Assembly: GCA_964472015.1 (NCBI GenBank)
Contig: CAYYIP010000002.1
Location: 139,211 to 203,210 of the forward strand
Reading direction: 5' to 3'
DNA: 64,000 bases
From: JAAYTD01 sp964472015
GTDB taxonomy: Bacteria; Bacteroidota; Ignavibacteria; Kapaibacteriales; UBA2268
Positions 9,814 through 18,506 of this stretch are shown one piece after another; the stretch's first letter is position 1, and each line of letters opens with the position of its first letter. The notes below the pieces were generated by a model. That model searched no databases. It was given only the letters and a program-made list of their open reading frames with translations, and was not told where the DNA came from. Both the position numbers and the translations under genes were made by a program.

Positions 9814-9844
9814 CAAAGTTAATAAATGTTTTTTTAATAACAAA
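9814..9844 (-). promoter_or_regulatory. Bacteroidetes-type promoter of korA-korB-mrp
   Basis: Minus-strand TTTG (9844-9841), 19 bases, then TAACTTTG (9821-9814). This matches the Bacteroidetes consensus TTTG-N17-23-TAnnTTTG. Transcription should start near 9807, giving a leader of about 78 bases before korA. Confidence 0.7.
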
Positions 9845-9925
9845 GGATAACTCAATTTTATAATTAATTTGAGTATAAAACTAAACTATTTATGATGTAT
9901 TATATAAAAATGTAATTTTTAGTTT

Positions 9926-10987
9926 TTATATTTTTTCGTCAATAAGTTTTTTTGCTAATATTTTAATAAATTCTAGTATTTGTTTAGTATTTTTTTCTTT
10001 TGTTTTATTTACTACTTTATTTTTTATAATAATATTTTTTTCTTGTATTTCATTTAAATTTAATGTAATTTCTAATTCATTAGAAATTTCTTTTAAAGTT
10101 CCAGTAATATAATGAGTTATGCCAAACTTATATAAAGCATCTAATTCATTTATTGTTGGTGCTATATTATTTTCTACTCCATATAGTTTAAATAAAGAAT
10201 ATAAAAAATCTCGTGTATCTATGTCCAATGTAATCCAATTTTTAGATTTACTTATTATTTCAAATATTGTTTCAGTTATTTCATAACTTTTTATTAGTTC
10301 GTTATTAAAAATATCCCATAATTGGCTATTTTGTTCTTTTATCATTTCTATTCCACAAATTACAAGTAAAGGAGAAGGTAGTATCTCTTGTTTAGAAAAT
10401 AAATTAGTATCACCAACAGATACAGCAAAGGCACGCTGTAATGCTGCTAATATTGTTGGATCGTATATTGCTTTATTTTCGTCATTTGTAAAATAGTGGA
10501 GCATTGCATATCCTTCACTTACTTTAACACTATCAGGCATTGATGTATTTATCATTGATATTTCAGCTCGTAATAGATTTCGTAATTGTTCTAATTTAAT
10601 AACTAAAATAGTTTCTGCGTTTACTGTTTTTGCTATATCGAATGCTGAATATTTTTTTGTTTCCTGTTTAGCTATTGCACTATCTATTTCTTCAGGCGAA
10701 ACTAACTCATATTGATTTGTAACTAATAGAGCAAGATTTAGTGCAGCTGCTATTTTATTTTCAGTACAAAAATTTGTATCTATACCATAGCTCAAAATAG
10801 TTTTTGCTAGATATATTCTCTTTTTTTGTTTGCTTTGTAATTGTTGTGTTGGATTATAATTTATTTCTTTTGTATTTATTATACTATCTTTGTTATTTAT
10901 ATTTTGTGAATATAAATTTGTTGTTTCAAACAGCAAAGAAAACAGATAGAATAAAAATAATATATTGAAATATTTTAATTTTTTCAT
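9926..10987 (-). CDS. Secreted protein of unknown function
   Basis: I do not recognise a specific family for this 353-residue protein. It has an N-terminal signal peptide (hydrophobic FNILFLFYLFSLLF, then NLYSQ). The middle (AALNLALLVTNQYELVSPEEIDSA, followed by AETILVIKLEQL) recalls the TolB-N/LpoB-like fold in which a secreted protein measures 'sources of stress', but this is only a shape resemblance. It is rich in Asn, Lys and Ile like its neighbours. It starts 13 bases after the adenosine-kinase-like gene and is probably co-transcribed with it. No terminator with a T run is clear after it. Confidence 0.75.
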   Translation of the reverse strand: MKKLKYFNILFLFYLFSLLFETTNLYSQNINNKDSIINTKEINYNPTQQLQSKQKKRIYLAKTILSYGIDTNFCTENKIAAALNLALLVTNQYELVSPEEIDSAIAKQETKKYSAFDIAKTVNAETILVIKLEQLRNLLRAEISMINTSMPDSVKVSEGYAMLHYFTNDENKAIYDPTILAALQRAFAVSVGDTNLFSKQEILPSPLLVICGIEMIKEQNSQLWDIFNNELIKSYEITETIFEIISKSKNWITLDIDTRDFLYSLFKLYGVENNIAPTINELDALYKFGITHYITGTLKEISNELEITLNLNEIQEKNIIIKNKVVNKTKEKNTKQILEFIKILAKKLIDEKI

Positions 10988-11000
10988 TGTTATTCTAATT

Positions 11001-11990
11001 CTAATTTACATACGAAAGTAATTCTTTAAATGAGCCTTGATATCTTGCTCCTAATGTACTTATATGTTTAGCAGCTGAATATGATGCTAATTTTGCAGCT
11101 TTTTCTATATCATTTAAGTTGAGCAATCCATACATAAAAGCGCCTGCAAATATATCACCTGCACCTGTTAAATCAACAACATTTGTTTTTATAGCATTTA
11201 CTTCAAAATAATTATTGTCTATATTTATTGAAGCGCCTTTACTTCCATTTGTTATTACAAAATTTAAGTTTGGATATGTTTTTTTTATTTCAAGTATAGC
11301 TGCATTTATATTTTTTGTTTTAGTTAATACAATTGATTCATTTGCATTACAAAAAAATAGGTCTGTAGTTTTTAATATTTTTTCTATATCTTCTCTATAG
11401 CTATCTATTATAAATACATCAGAAGCAGAAATTGCTACTTTTGTATTATTGTTTTTAGATATTTCTATTGCTTTGTACAGTGCTTCACGACTATTTTGTT
11501 TTGATAAAACATATCCTTCTGCATATAACCATTGTGTTTTTTTTATTAATTCTTCACTTAAATGTTTGATTGAAAAATGTTCTGAAGCAGCTAATGAAGT
11601 TAACATAGTACGTTCGCCATCTGGAGTAATTAATACATAACATCTACCTGTTATGCTGGCATCAATTATATTGTTTTTATATTTTATATTATTTTTTTCT
11701 AATTCTTTATAATAAAATTTTCCATCATCGTCATTTGCTACAACAATTAATAAGGCTGCTGAGCCACCAAATTTAGCAAATGCATCTATAGTATTACTTG
11801 TAGAACCACCACAGCAGCGATTTGAGGGTAAATGTTTTAATCTAAAACGTAATTCTTTTGTATATTCAGGAGTAATTAATCGCATTTCACTTTTAGGAAT
11901 TCCTATCTTTATTAATTCCTCATCTGTTATTCGGTACTGTATATCAACTATTCCATTCCCTATACCACATAATTGAATATTTTTTTCCAT
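11001..11990 (-). CDS. PfkB-family sugar/nucleoside kinase, adenosine-kinase-like
   Basis: A 329-residue PfkB/ribokinase fold protein that transfers phosphate from ATP to a sugar or nucleoside hydroxyl. The start (LCGIGNGIVDIQYRITDEEL) and CCGGSTSNTIDAFAKFGG match the bacterial adenosine-kinase-like branch. The C-terminal signature VVDLTGAGDIFAGAF holds the catalytic Asp and anion hole. The length is typical. Purine salvage is the likely role, but other substrates cannot be excluded. It is followed closely by the unknown secreted protein gene. Confidence 0.88.
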   Translation of the reverse strand: MEKNIQLCGIGNGIVDIQYRITDEELIKIGIPKSEMRLITPEYTKELRFRLKHLPSNRCCGGSTSNTIDAFAKFGGSAALLIVVANDDDGKFYYKELEKNNIKYKNNIIDASITGRCYVLITPDGERTMLTSLAASEHFSIKHLSEELIKKTQWLYAEGYVLSKQNSREALYKAIEISKNNNTKVAISASDVFIIDSYREDIEKILKTTDLFFCNANESIVLTKTKNINAAILEIKKTYPNLNFVITNGSKGASINIDNNYFEVNAIKTNVVDLTGAGDIFAGAFMYGLLNLNDIEKAAKLASYSAAKHISTLGARYQGSFKELLSYVN

Positions 11991-12094
11991 TTTTTATTTA
12001 TTTATATAAATTAAATAAGATATTACAATAATATGAATATTTTTTTTAATTATCAAATTAATTTTATTTGTTTTATTGACAACTTAAATAAGTT

Positions 12095-13144
12095 TTAAAA
12101 TAATAATCTTATAATAGAGTATAGTATATATGGAGTAAACGAAGTATTTAAAGTTAAAGAATGTTGTTTTACGTTATAATTTTTGAAAAAAGGTGTTATA
12201 ATATATTTGTATTCCAAATAGACACTAGTGTTAAAATCTTGTATATTAAATTGCCACCCAAGACCAATATTAGCATAATATTGTATATTTGCTATATTAT
12301 TTAATTTTTGATTTTTTAATATAGTTTCTTTTATTTCGCCGTTACTATATCTTAATTCATCTGTATGAGATAAAATATAATTATAAGAGCTTAAATTATT
12401 AATTAAGTTAAATTGGCATCCAAGTCCATATTGTAAATAATAATAAATTTCAAGAGAAGAAATAGAAGAATAAATAATTGCACCATAAATTGGATGAACT
12501 AAATTTATAGACGTATATATATTTCTATTATTTATTGTTAAAATATTGCATTCCTTGAATTGTATTTTTTCGTCATAACTATTAATATAATAATTTGTAT
12601 ATATTGGAGAATATAAATTAAAATAATTTGAATTAAAACCTACTACAGGTTTAATTTTTGTATGTAACAAAGGATATTCAAATATAAGTCCTATGCTGTA
12701 AGAACTATTATCTTTAATATCAAAAAAACCATATTTATCTTCATTTGAGAATTTTTCTTTTTCTTCTATATTTTCTTTAAAATTATTTGCAGAATATATT
12801 GAAGTTAAATTTTTGAATTTATCGGAAATATCTAATGTTCCAACAACATAGTCCCATTTTGTATTTGAAAAAATTAAATTTATAAAAAAATTATTAGATA
12901 ATAGTTTAGGGAAAAAACCTGCTGATGTTTTAAAAACAGGCATCGTATCTAATTCAATAGGTATTTTATTCGATAATTTTTTTGTAGAATCAGAATTTAT
13001 ATTATCAAAAAAATCATCGCCCCAGTATTCATACTCTTTTTCTTCTTTTTTAGTTTTTTGCGTTTTTTGTGCAAATAAAATATTATTAGAAAAACAAAAA
13101 CTGAATATAAAAGTAATAAAAATTATTTTATATATTGGTATCAT
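12095..13144 (-). CDS. Secreted, possibly outer-membrane beta-barrel protein
   Basis: No family recognised. The 349-residue product has a signal peptide (MIPIYKIIFITFIFSFCFSNNILFAQ), then a charged spacer (KTQKTKKEEKEYEYWGDDFF). The remainder alternates aromatic and polar residues in short stretches (for example LYSPIYTNYYINSYDE and VYLEYKYIITPFFKNY), as expected for barrel strands. It ends in hydrophobic Leu-Phe, and an aromatic C-terminal residue is common in outer-membrane barrels. It lies 40 bases after the VWA/OmpA lipoprotein gene, so it may belong to the same envelope operon. Confidence 0.72.
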   Translation of the reverse strand: MIPIYKIIFITFIFSFCFSNNILFAQKTQKTKKEEKEYEYWGDDFFDNINSDSTKKLSNKIPIELDTMPVFKTSAGFFPKLLSNNFFINLIFSNTKWDYVVGTLDISDKFKNLTSIYSANNFKENIEEKEKFSNEDKYGFFDIKDNSSYSIGLIFEYPLLHTKIKPVVGFNSNYFNLYSPIYTNYYINSYDEKIQFKECNILTINNRNIYTSINLVHPIYGAIIYSSISSLEIYYYLQYGLGCQFNLINNLSSYNYILSHTDELRYSNGEIKETILKNQKLNNIANIQYYANIGLGWQFNIQDFNTSVYLEYKYIITPFFKNYNVKQHSLTLNTSFTPYILYSIIRLLF

Positions 13145-13184
13145 ATATTATGTATAAATTTGCTATGTTATTTAAAATTAATTA

Positions 13185-14861
13185 TTAATCAACAATAATA
13201 AATTCTGTTCGTCTATTTTTTTGTTTATTTTCTTCTGTATCATTAGGAGCTATTGGTCTTGTTTTTCCATATCCCATAACGGATATTCTATGAGCTTTAA
13301 TTCCTAATTTTACTAATTCTTTTTTTACTGAATTAGCTCTTTCTAACGATAATTTTAAATTGTATTCATCGCTACCTTGTGAATCTGTATGTCCACAAAT
13401 TTTTATATTAATATTAGTATTTCTATTTAATTGTGTTGCAATATCGTTTATAATACTTAGTGAACTTTGACTTATAGTTGCTTTATTATAATCAAATTCA
13501 ATATCCATTAAAGTTATAGAACCTACCTCACTAAATTGATTAAACATAGATTTATCATATTCACCTTGACATAATATATTTTTTATATTTAATTCTGGGA
13601 TATCTAAAACTACATTTATATTATGTAAATCATTACATACAGGTGGGATATATGTAATTTTATAAAAATTAGTTAATAAATTATATATATATTGGAAAGC
13701 ATTAGCAAAATCATGAATATTTTTAATTATTATGGCTTGGCCGTCTGTATTTTTGGCAAGTTTTATCATATTAGAAAAATCTGTTATTCCATAACAGATA
13801 GTGAATACTTTAATTTTATTATTCCTTATTTTTTTTGTTATGTTATCATATTTATTAGAAGTATTCGTTAAATCAAAATCTTCAAAATCAGTAAACAGAA
13901 TTATTATTTTTTCATATTCATCAGAATTATCTTCTTTTAATAAAGCTACTGCTGTATCTAAGGCTTTTAATATATTTGTTCCAGCACCGTATTTTTTTGC
14001 ATCCATTCCATTTAATTTAAAATTTTGTTTAAATTCTTCTTTATCATTAGTTGGTTTAACTTCTATTGTAGGAATACTAGTAAACTTAATTGCAGATATT
14101 TTATCTTTATCTTTTATTTTTGATATTGAATATCTAACAGATTGTTGTAAAATTATTGCTCTTGTTTCTCCCATTGATGATGAATGATCTAATACGTAAC
14201 AAATAGAATATAATGGACTTTTTATTTCTCTTATTTCTTGTACTTTTATATTTGTTATTTTGTTAGAAATACCTTTGCAAGAATCCTGTATAAATTTCCA
14301 GTAATTGTCTTGTTGTTTATTGGTATCTAAATATGGGGAAGCTAAACCAGAAATAAATACTCCATTATTATCTTTAATAGTTACATTTACTATTATAGAA
14401 TCAGGGAAATAATCTGAATTAATTGAGGTAATTTTAGATGTTATAAAATTATTATTTTCCTCAAATTGTTTTTCTAATATTTCAGAGTTTTTTGTTTCAT
14501 AACTTGTATCTGTATTATTATTTTTGTTTATTGTTACAGTTATATATTTATTAGAAATAATAATATTATTATTATTATTAGTAGTAGTATCTATATCTGT
14601 ATCTGTATTTTTGTTTATTGTATCTTTATTATTTTGTTTTATAATATCTTCTATATTTATAAAATTTTTATTATAATCTATTTTGTTAGATATGTCTATT
14701 ATTTCAACATTGTTATATATATCAGCATCAGCCATTTGCTTATTTTTTTCTTCTAGAATTTTAGTAGCCTTAACAAATATATAAGTGCAACTAGAAAATG
14801 TTAATGAAAAACATAAGCTTATAAAGAATAATATTTTGTTTATTAATGAATTTATTTTCAT
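13185..14861 (-). CDS. Lipoprotein with VWA domain and C-terminal OmpA domain
   Basis: I place the start at the ATG at 14861, not at the longer frame from 14921. This gives a lipoprotein signal peptide (MKINSLINKILFFISL, then LTFSSC, Cys25) and an ATGA overlap with the upstream stop. The 558-residue protein has a low-complexity Asn/Thr/Asp linker (about 45-120). A von Willebrand A domain follows (about 215-400) with a metal site DHSSSMG. The OmpA peptidoglycan-binding domain is at about 445-558 (IKICGHTDSQGSDEYNLKLS, then NRRTEF). It should be anchored in the outer membrane by lipid and bind the wall. The VWA part probably binds a protein partner. Translation is coupled to the T9SS cargo gene before it. 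Confidence 0.9.
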   Translation of the reverse strand: MKINSLINKILFFISLCFSLTFSSCTYIFVKATKILEEKNKQMADADIYNNVEIIDISNKIDYNKNFINIEDIIKQNNKDTINKNTDTDIDTTTNNNNNIIISNKYITVTINKNNNTDTSYETKNSEILEKQFEENNNFITSKITSINSDYFPDSIIVNVTIKDNNGVFISGLASPYLDTNKQQDNYWKFIQDSCKGISNKITNIKVQEIREIKSPLYSICYVLDHSSSMGETRAIILQQSVRYSISKIKDKDKISAIKFTSIPTIEVKPTNDKEEFKQNFKLNGMDAKKYGAGTNILKALDTAVALLKEDNSDEYEKIIILFTDFEDFDLTNTSNKYDNITKKIRNNKIKVFTICYGITDFSNMIKLAKNTDGQAIIIKNIHDFANAFQYIYNLLTNFYKITYIPPVCNDLHNINVVLDIPELNIKNILCQGEYDKSMFNQFSEVGSITLMDIEFDYNKATISQSSLSIINDIATQLNRNTNINIKICGHTDSQGSDEYNLKLSLERANSVKKELVKLGIKAHRISVMGYGKTRPIAPNDTEENKQKNRRTEFIIVD

Positions 14862-15580
14862 TGATTTAATATAATAAATGGATAAGAGTGAATACCTGCT
14901 TTTGTTTTTAATACAATCCAATATTTTCCTTCATAGATTTTATTTTTTAGTTCTACATTAAATATAGCCATTCCTATTTTATCTTTATAGAAATTAAAGT
15001 TTTCTATTATATTACCTTTGTTATCATATATATTAAACGTAACATCTGTTGGTATATCAACAGAATATTCAATGAATAATTTAGAATTAAGTGCTGTAGG
15101 ATTAGGATATACATTAGATATTTTAGCAATTTTTGCATAATTCAATAAATTATTTTTTGGTTTTAATATAATTGTAATGGTAGTATCGTTTTCTTTATTA
15201 TCATCAACCATGATATTATTAAAATACAAATGTGTTATTGAATTATTACCTGCCAATCCTGTTCCATATATATTAAGAACAATAGGTGAGTCAATTTTAT
15301 TTGTTACAAAATGATTTACATTTATGTTATAATAATTTTTTTGTAATTCTATATTTATATCTTTGTTTATTTTTATAGAATCTATAAAAAATACAGTAGG
15401 ATTTTCATTTGTTAAATCAAAGGATATAAAATTGTTAATATTATTTGTTTTAATTATATTTTCGATATTAAATTGAATAGATTGACCTGGCATACAGGTA
15501 ATTTGGCTATAACAATTATTATTATTAAATATAAAAACAAAATAAAGTATGATATAAAAAATATAATTTAATTGTTTCAT
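14858..15580 (-). CDS. Secreted protein with T9SS C-terminal sorting domain
   Basis: A 240-residue exported protein. The N-terminal signal peptide ends near NNNNCYSQ. Residues about 20-145 form a beta-rich domain of unknown function. The last 85 residues are a type A T9SS sorting domain: ISNVYPNPTALNSKLFIEYS, then FNIYDNKGN and GKYWIVLKT. Such proteins cross the outer membrane by the Por system and are attached to the surface or released. The gene lies 9 bases after the LpxH-like gene and overlaps the VWA/OmpA gene by four bases (ATGA). It seems to be part of an envelope operon. Confidence 0.88.
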   Translation of the reverse strand: MKQLNYIFYIILYFVFIFNNNNCYSQITCMPGQSIQFNIENIIKTNNINNFISFDLTNENPTVFFIDSIKINKDINIELQKNYYNINVNHFVTNKIDSPIVLNIYGTGLAGNNSITHLYFNNIMVDDNKENDTTITIILKPKNNLLNYAKIAKISNVYPNPTALNSKLFIEYSVDIPTDVTFNIYDNKGNIIENFNFYKDKIGMAIFNVELKNKIYEGKYWIVLKTKAGIHSYPFIILNQ

Positions 15581-15589
15581 TTTATTTCA

Positions 15590-16309
15590 TTATTTTTTTA
15601 TGAAAATGAGCTCAACTTTACTTCCATCAAATGTTGCAAAACTTGGTTTTTCGAACCATTCACCTAGATTAATATATTGTCCATTTTTAAAATTAACTAT
15701 TTCTGCTTTATGTCTATGCCCCATAATAACATAATCAAAGCCTTCATTTATTTTTTGTTTTGCAAAATCTAACATTCCATCTTTTTCACCATAATTTTTT
15801 TTAGAAGTAACTTCTCTGCTTTTACGAGATGTTTTTAATGCTAATGAAATTCCAAAGTCAGGATGTATTTTTGAATACATAGTTTGACAAGTTTTATTTC
15901 TTAATATTTTTTTTATTAATAAGTATTTTTTATCATTATAAGCTTTTCCATCGCCATGAGATAAGTAAATTTTTTTATTATTTATTGTGCGAATAATATC
16001 TGTTTTTATTATTTCTATATTAAATTCATTTTTAAAAAATTTATTGTGACCAAAATCATGGTTGCCAATTAAATATTCTATTTCAATACCATAATCAATT
16101 AATTCTGAAAATTTAGATAATGTTCTATAAAAAACACTAGGTATTACATTTTTATATTCAAACCAATAGTCAAAAATGTCACCTAGTAAAAATAATTTAG
16201 TACAATTGTGTTTTATATTATCTAAAAAGTCAATAAATATATTTTCTAATAACTTATCTTTTTCTCTGCTAAAATGTCCAAGATGTATATCAGATACAAA
16301 GTATATCAT
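15590..16309 (-). CDS. LpxH-like UDP-2,3-diacylglucosamine diphosphatase
   Basis: A 239-residue calcineurin-like metallophosphoesterase. The metal-binding motifs are in order: DIHLGH (D7, H9), LLGDIFDYWF (43-), GNHD (82-85), SHGDG and GHRHKAE. GDIFDYWFE is the characteristic signature of the LpxH group, which cleaves UDP-2,3-diacylglucosamine in lipid A synthesis on the inner face of the inner membrane. The length is right for LpxH (about 240). The presence of lipid A is consistent with a Gram-negative envelope. It is the first gene of a set with a T9SS cargo and the VWA/OmpA lipoprotein. Confidence 0.88.
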   Translation of the reverse strand: MIYFVSDIHLGHFSREKDKLLENIFIDFLDNIKHNCTKLFLLGDIFDYWFEYKNVIPSVFYRTLSKFSELIDYGIEIEYLIGNHDFGHNKFFKNEFNIEIIKTDIIRTINNKKIYLSHGDGKAYNDKKYLLIKKILRNKTCQTMYSKIHPDFGISLALKTSRKSREVTSKKNYGEKDGMLDFAKQKINEGFDYVIMGHRHKAEIVNFKNGQYINLGEWFEKPSFATFDGSKVELIFIKK

Positions 16310-16373
16310 TTTTTATTAAATTATTTATAAATAAAATATATAAAATTTAAGTAAAACAGTATGACTATTAATT

Positions 16374-17441
16374 TTATAATTGTCTTATAGCATCTAAAAT
16401 CATAATAGGTGTTAAACTATCAAGACAAAAATATTCATTTTGATTTTTACAAGTTGGTGAAAAATAACATTTGCATTCATTTTTTGGGCCTAATATTTTT
16501 CCACGTCCATATAATTCAAATTCGTTTGGATTAAATATATTATTCATTAATATAACTTGTTTTTTCAATCCAATTGCTAAATGTAATGCCATCGTAACCG
16601 CAGTAACAACTATATCACACTCATTCATTAGTGAAGTGAATTTATCGAGGGGGAAATAACCTTTATATTCAGCACCTGTTAATTGAGATAATTTTGTATT
16701 ACGTTCATTTTCTTGTTCGCCGCCTAATAAAATAGGCGTATAATTTTCTTTTTGTAATAATTTTATTAATTCGACCCAATAGTCAAAGTTCCATAATCTA
16801 GAAGTCCATCTACTTCCACAACCTGTATTTAGTCCTATTATTTTTTTTGACTTATCAATATTCCATTCAAAGTTACTTGGTGGATTTAAAATATATTCTT
16901 CACCATTAAATTTATATCCACAAATCTCAAATATTTCTTCAACATACGTTTTTTTATTTGCTTTATTTACATCATCAAATATTCCAGTTAGAAATTTATG
17001 TTCTGCTAATTTATTATATGGAGCAGGGTTTCCATCTTTTAAATAGAAACCATATTTTTCATCACTATTTATTTTGTTCATTAAAGCACAAGCATGAGCA
17101 TCTTTATCTAAATTAATAGCTTTATCAAAATGTATATTTTCTATAATTAAAGTATTTTCTAAAGAAAACATATATTTTTTATCTATTAAATCAGGTAAAA
17201 TTTCAGGTGTATATGTTATCCAATAGATTAATGCGTTTGGATGTTCTTTTTTTAATTTATGTAGTAGTGGAGTAGTACGAATTACGTCACCTACTGCTGC
17301 TAATTTAATTATTAATATTTTATAATCTATTTTTTTATAATTATCACAATTATAACATTTTTTGTCAGTTTCTTTATGTATTTTACAAGGAATATGTCCT
17401 AAAAAATATTTACAATCTGTATTTATTTTATTTGTATTCAT
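16374..17441 (-). CDS. Family 9 glycosyltransferase (heptosyltransferase-like)
   Basis: A 355-residue protein of the ADP-heptose:LPS heptosyltransferase family (GT9), which builds LPS core or related glycans in the cytoplasm. The N-terminal Rossmann fold starts with ILIIKLAAVGDVIRTTPLLHKLK. The C-terminal half has the nucleotide-sugar site (GLNTGCGSRWTSRLW, ILLGGEQENERN and TAVTMALHLAIGLKK). A cysteine cluster at the N-terminus (C10, C19, C29, C32) and another at the C-terminus (CKCYFSPTCKNQNEYFC) suggest a bound metal or Fe-S site, seen in some family members. It sits between an envelope barrel-like gene and lpxH. Confidence 0.88.
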   Translation of the reverse strand: MNTNKINTDCKYFLGHIPCKIHKETDKKCYNCDNYKKIDYKILIIKLAAVGDVIRTTPLLHKLKKEHPNALIYWITYTPEILPDLIDKKYMFSLENTLIIENIHFDKAINLDKDAHACALMNKINSDEKYGFYLKDGNPAPYNKLAEHKFLTGIFDDVNKANKKTYVEEIFEICGYKFNGEEYILNPPSNFEWNIDKSKKIIGLNTGCGSRWTSRLWNFDYWVELIKLLQKENYTPILLGGEQENERNTKLSQLTGAEYKGYFPLDKFTSLMNECDIVVTAVTMALHLAIGLKKQVILMNNIFNPNEFELYGRGKILGPKNECKCYFSPTCKNQNEYFCLDSLTPIMILDAIRQL

Positions 17442-17484
17442 ATTTGGTATAGAATATTATAAGTAATTATATTTATATAAATAT

Positions 17485-18225
17485 TTATAATTTATATTGG
17501 AGACCTATATTAAAATTATAAAATGGTTGTAAGTTTTCTTTTGTATCGTAGCTATTTTTTGAATTTAATAACTCTCCAGTTGAAGAATTACGGAATAATA
17601 AATTATATATTCCTATTGTAAAATTAATATTTACATAAACATTATTTTTTATTTCTCCTTCAACACCACATTTTAATCTTGTTCCTATTCTAAACGCAGG
17701 TTCTTTATCAGTTTCTATTATTTTATTAGCATCTGGATTTGTTTTGTATTTTGTTCCGCCAGAAAAATAATTTTTTAGCATAAAATTAAACATAATTTCT
17801 GGTCCTGCATATAACTTAGCGTTTTGCCAATCCATATCCCAGAACGCATAATGCCATCCTGTATAAATATCTAATAAATTTATTTCGTGTTTTGCTACTA
17901 ATGATGAATTTACAGAAACATCTACTTTTTCTTTTGATGTGAGAAATAGATATTCTAAACCTATTATAAATCGGTTCTCATATTCTTTATCTAGAAATAA
18001 TATAGTTGCAAAGTCTATTCCAGGTTGTATAAATTGCAATCCACCTCCTGAATATGTTTGTTGATTATCGCCAATACCGATGATTTGATATTTTGTCGCC
18101 ATATTATCTGTTAATAATTTCATTGTTGCAAAATTGGCACCAATAGAAATATCTTTTATAAATTGACTATAACAAGGAGGCATTTCTAAAATAATAAATA
18201 TTAATAAATATAATATATGTTTCAT
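17485..18225 (-). CDS. Secreted beta-barrel-like protein, unknown function
   Basis: No specific family recognised. The 246-residue product has a short signal peptide (MKHILYLLIFIILEMPPCYS) and then repeated amphipathic strands with aromatic ends (GIDFATILFLDKEY, FIIGLEYLFL, YAGPEIMFNFMLKNYF, FNIGLQYKL at the C-terminus). This is typical of small outer-membrane barrels of the PorT/OmpW-like type in Bacteroidetes. The final strand ends GLQYKL. It lies 43 bases upstream of the glycosyltransferase gene on the same strand. The 280 bases upstream of it are AT-rich and hold two CAAAnnTA boxes (18268, 18276) that could be -7 elements. Confidence 0.72.
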   Translation of the reverse strand: MKHILYLLIFIILEMPPCYSQFIKDISIGANFATMKLLTDNMATKYQIIGIGDNQQTYSGGGLQFIQPGIDFATILFLDKEYENRFIIGLEYLFLTSKEKVDVSVNSSLVAKHEINLLDIYTGWHYAFWDMDWQNAKLYAGPEIMFNFMLKNYFSGGTKYKTNPDANKIIETDKEPAFRIGTRLKCGVEGEIKNNVYVNINFTIGIYNLLFRNSSTGELLNSKNSYDTKENLQPFYNFNIGLQYKL

Positions 18226-18506
18226 TATGTTTTGTTAATAACAATAATAAAGTTTTTCAAAATAATACAAATATACAAAATTATATGAATTTTAAATAAT
18301 TATTTGTTTAACAATTAAAAATGAATTTAAATATTTTTTATTTTATATATTTATAGTAATATATAAGAATATTCACATAATATCATATATTAAAAGATAT
18401 AATAATAATTATATTTATAATTATTATTAATATTTATAAAGATAGATTATAGTTGGAATTTTATATTTATTTTTTATGAAAAAGTTATTATTTATTAAAA
18501 TTATTT

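Noticed and set aside
9845..9925. Weak ACTCAA/TTGAGT hairpin downstream of the 9.9-11.0 kb gene
   Set aside because: Short stem, no T run; not called a terminator.
14862..14921. N-terminal extension of the VWA/OmpA lipoprotein
   Set aside because: It overlaps the upstream gene and would hide the lipoprotein signal peptide; ATGA overlap supports the later start.
18400..18429. Perfect 14-bp inverted repeat of A and T with 2-base spacer
   Set aside because: No G or C in the stem and no T run; such palindromes arise easily in this composition. Kept only as a note.
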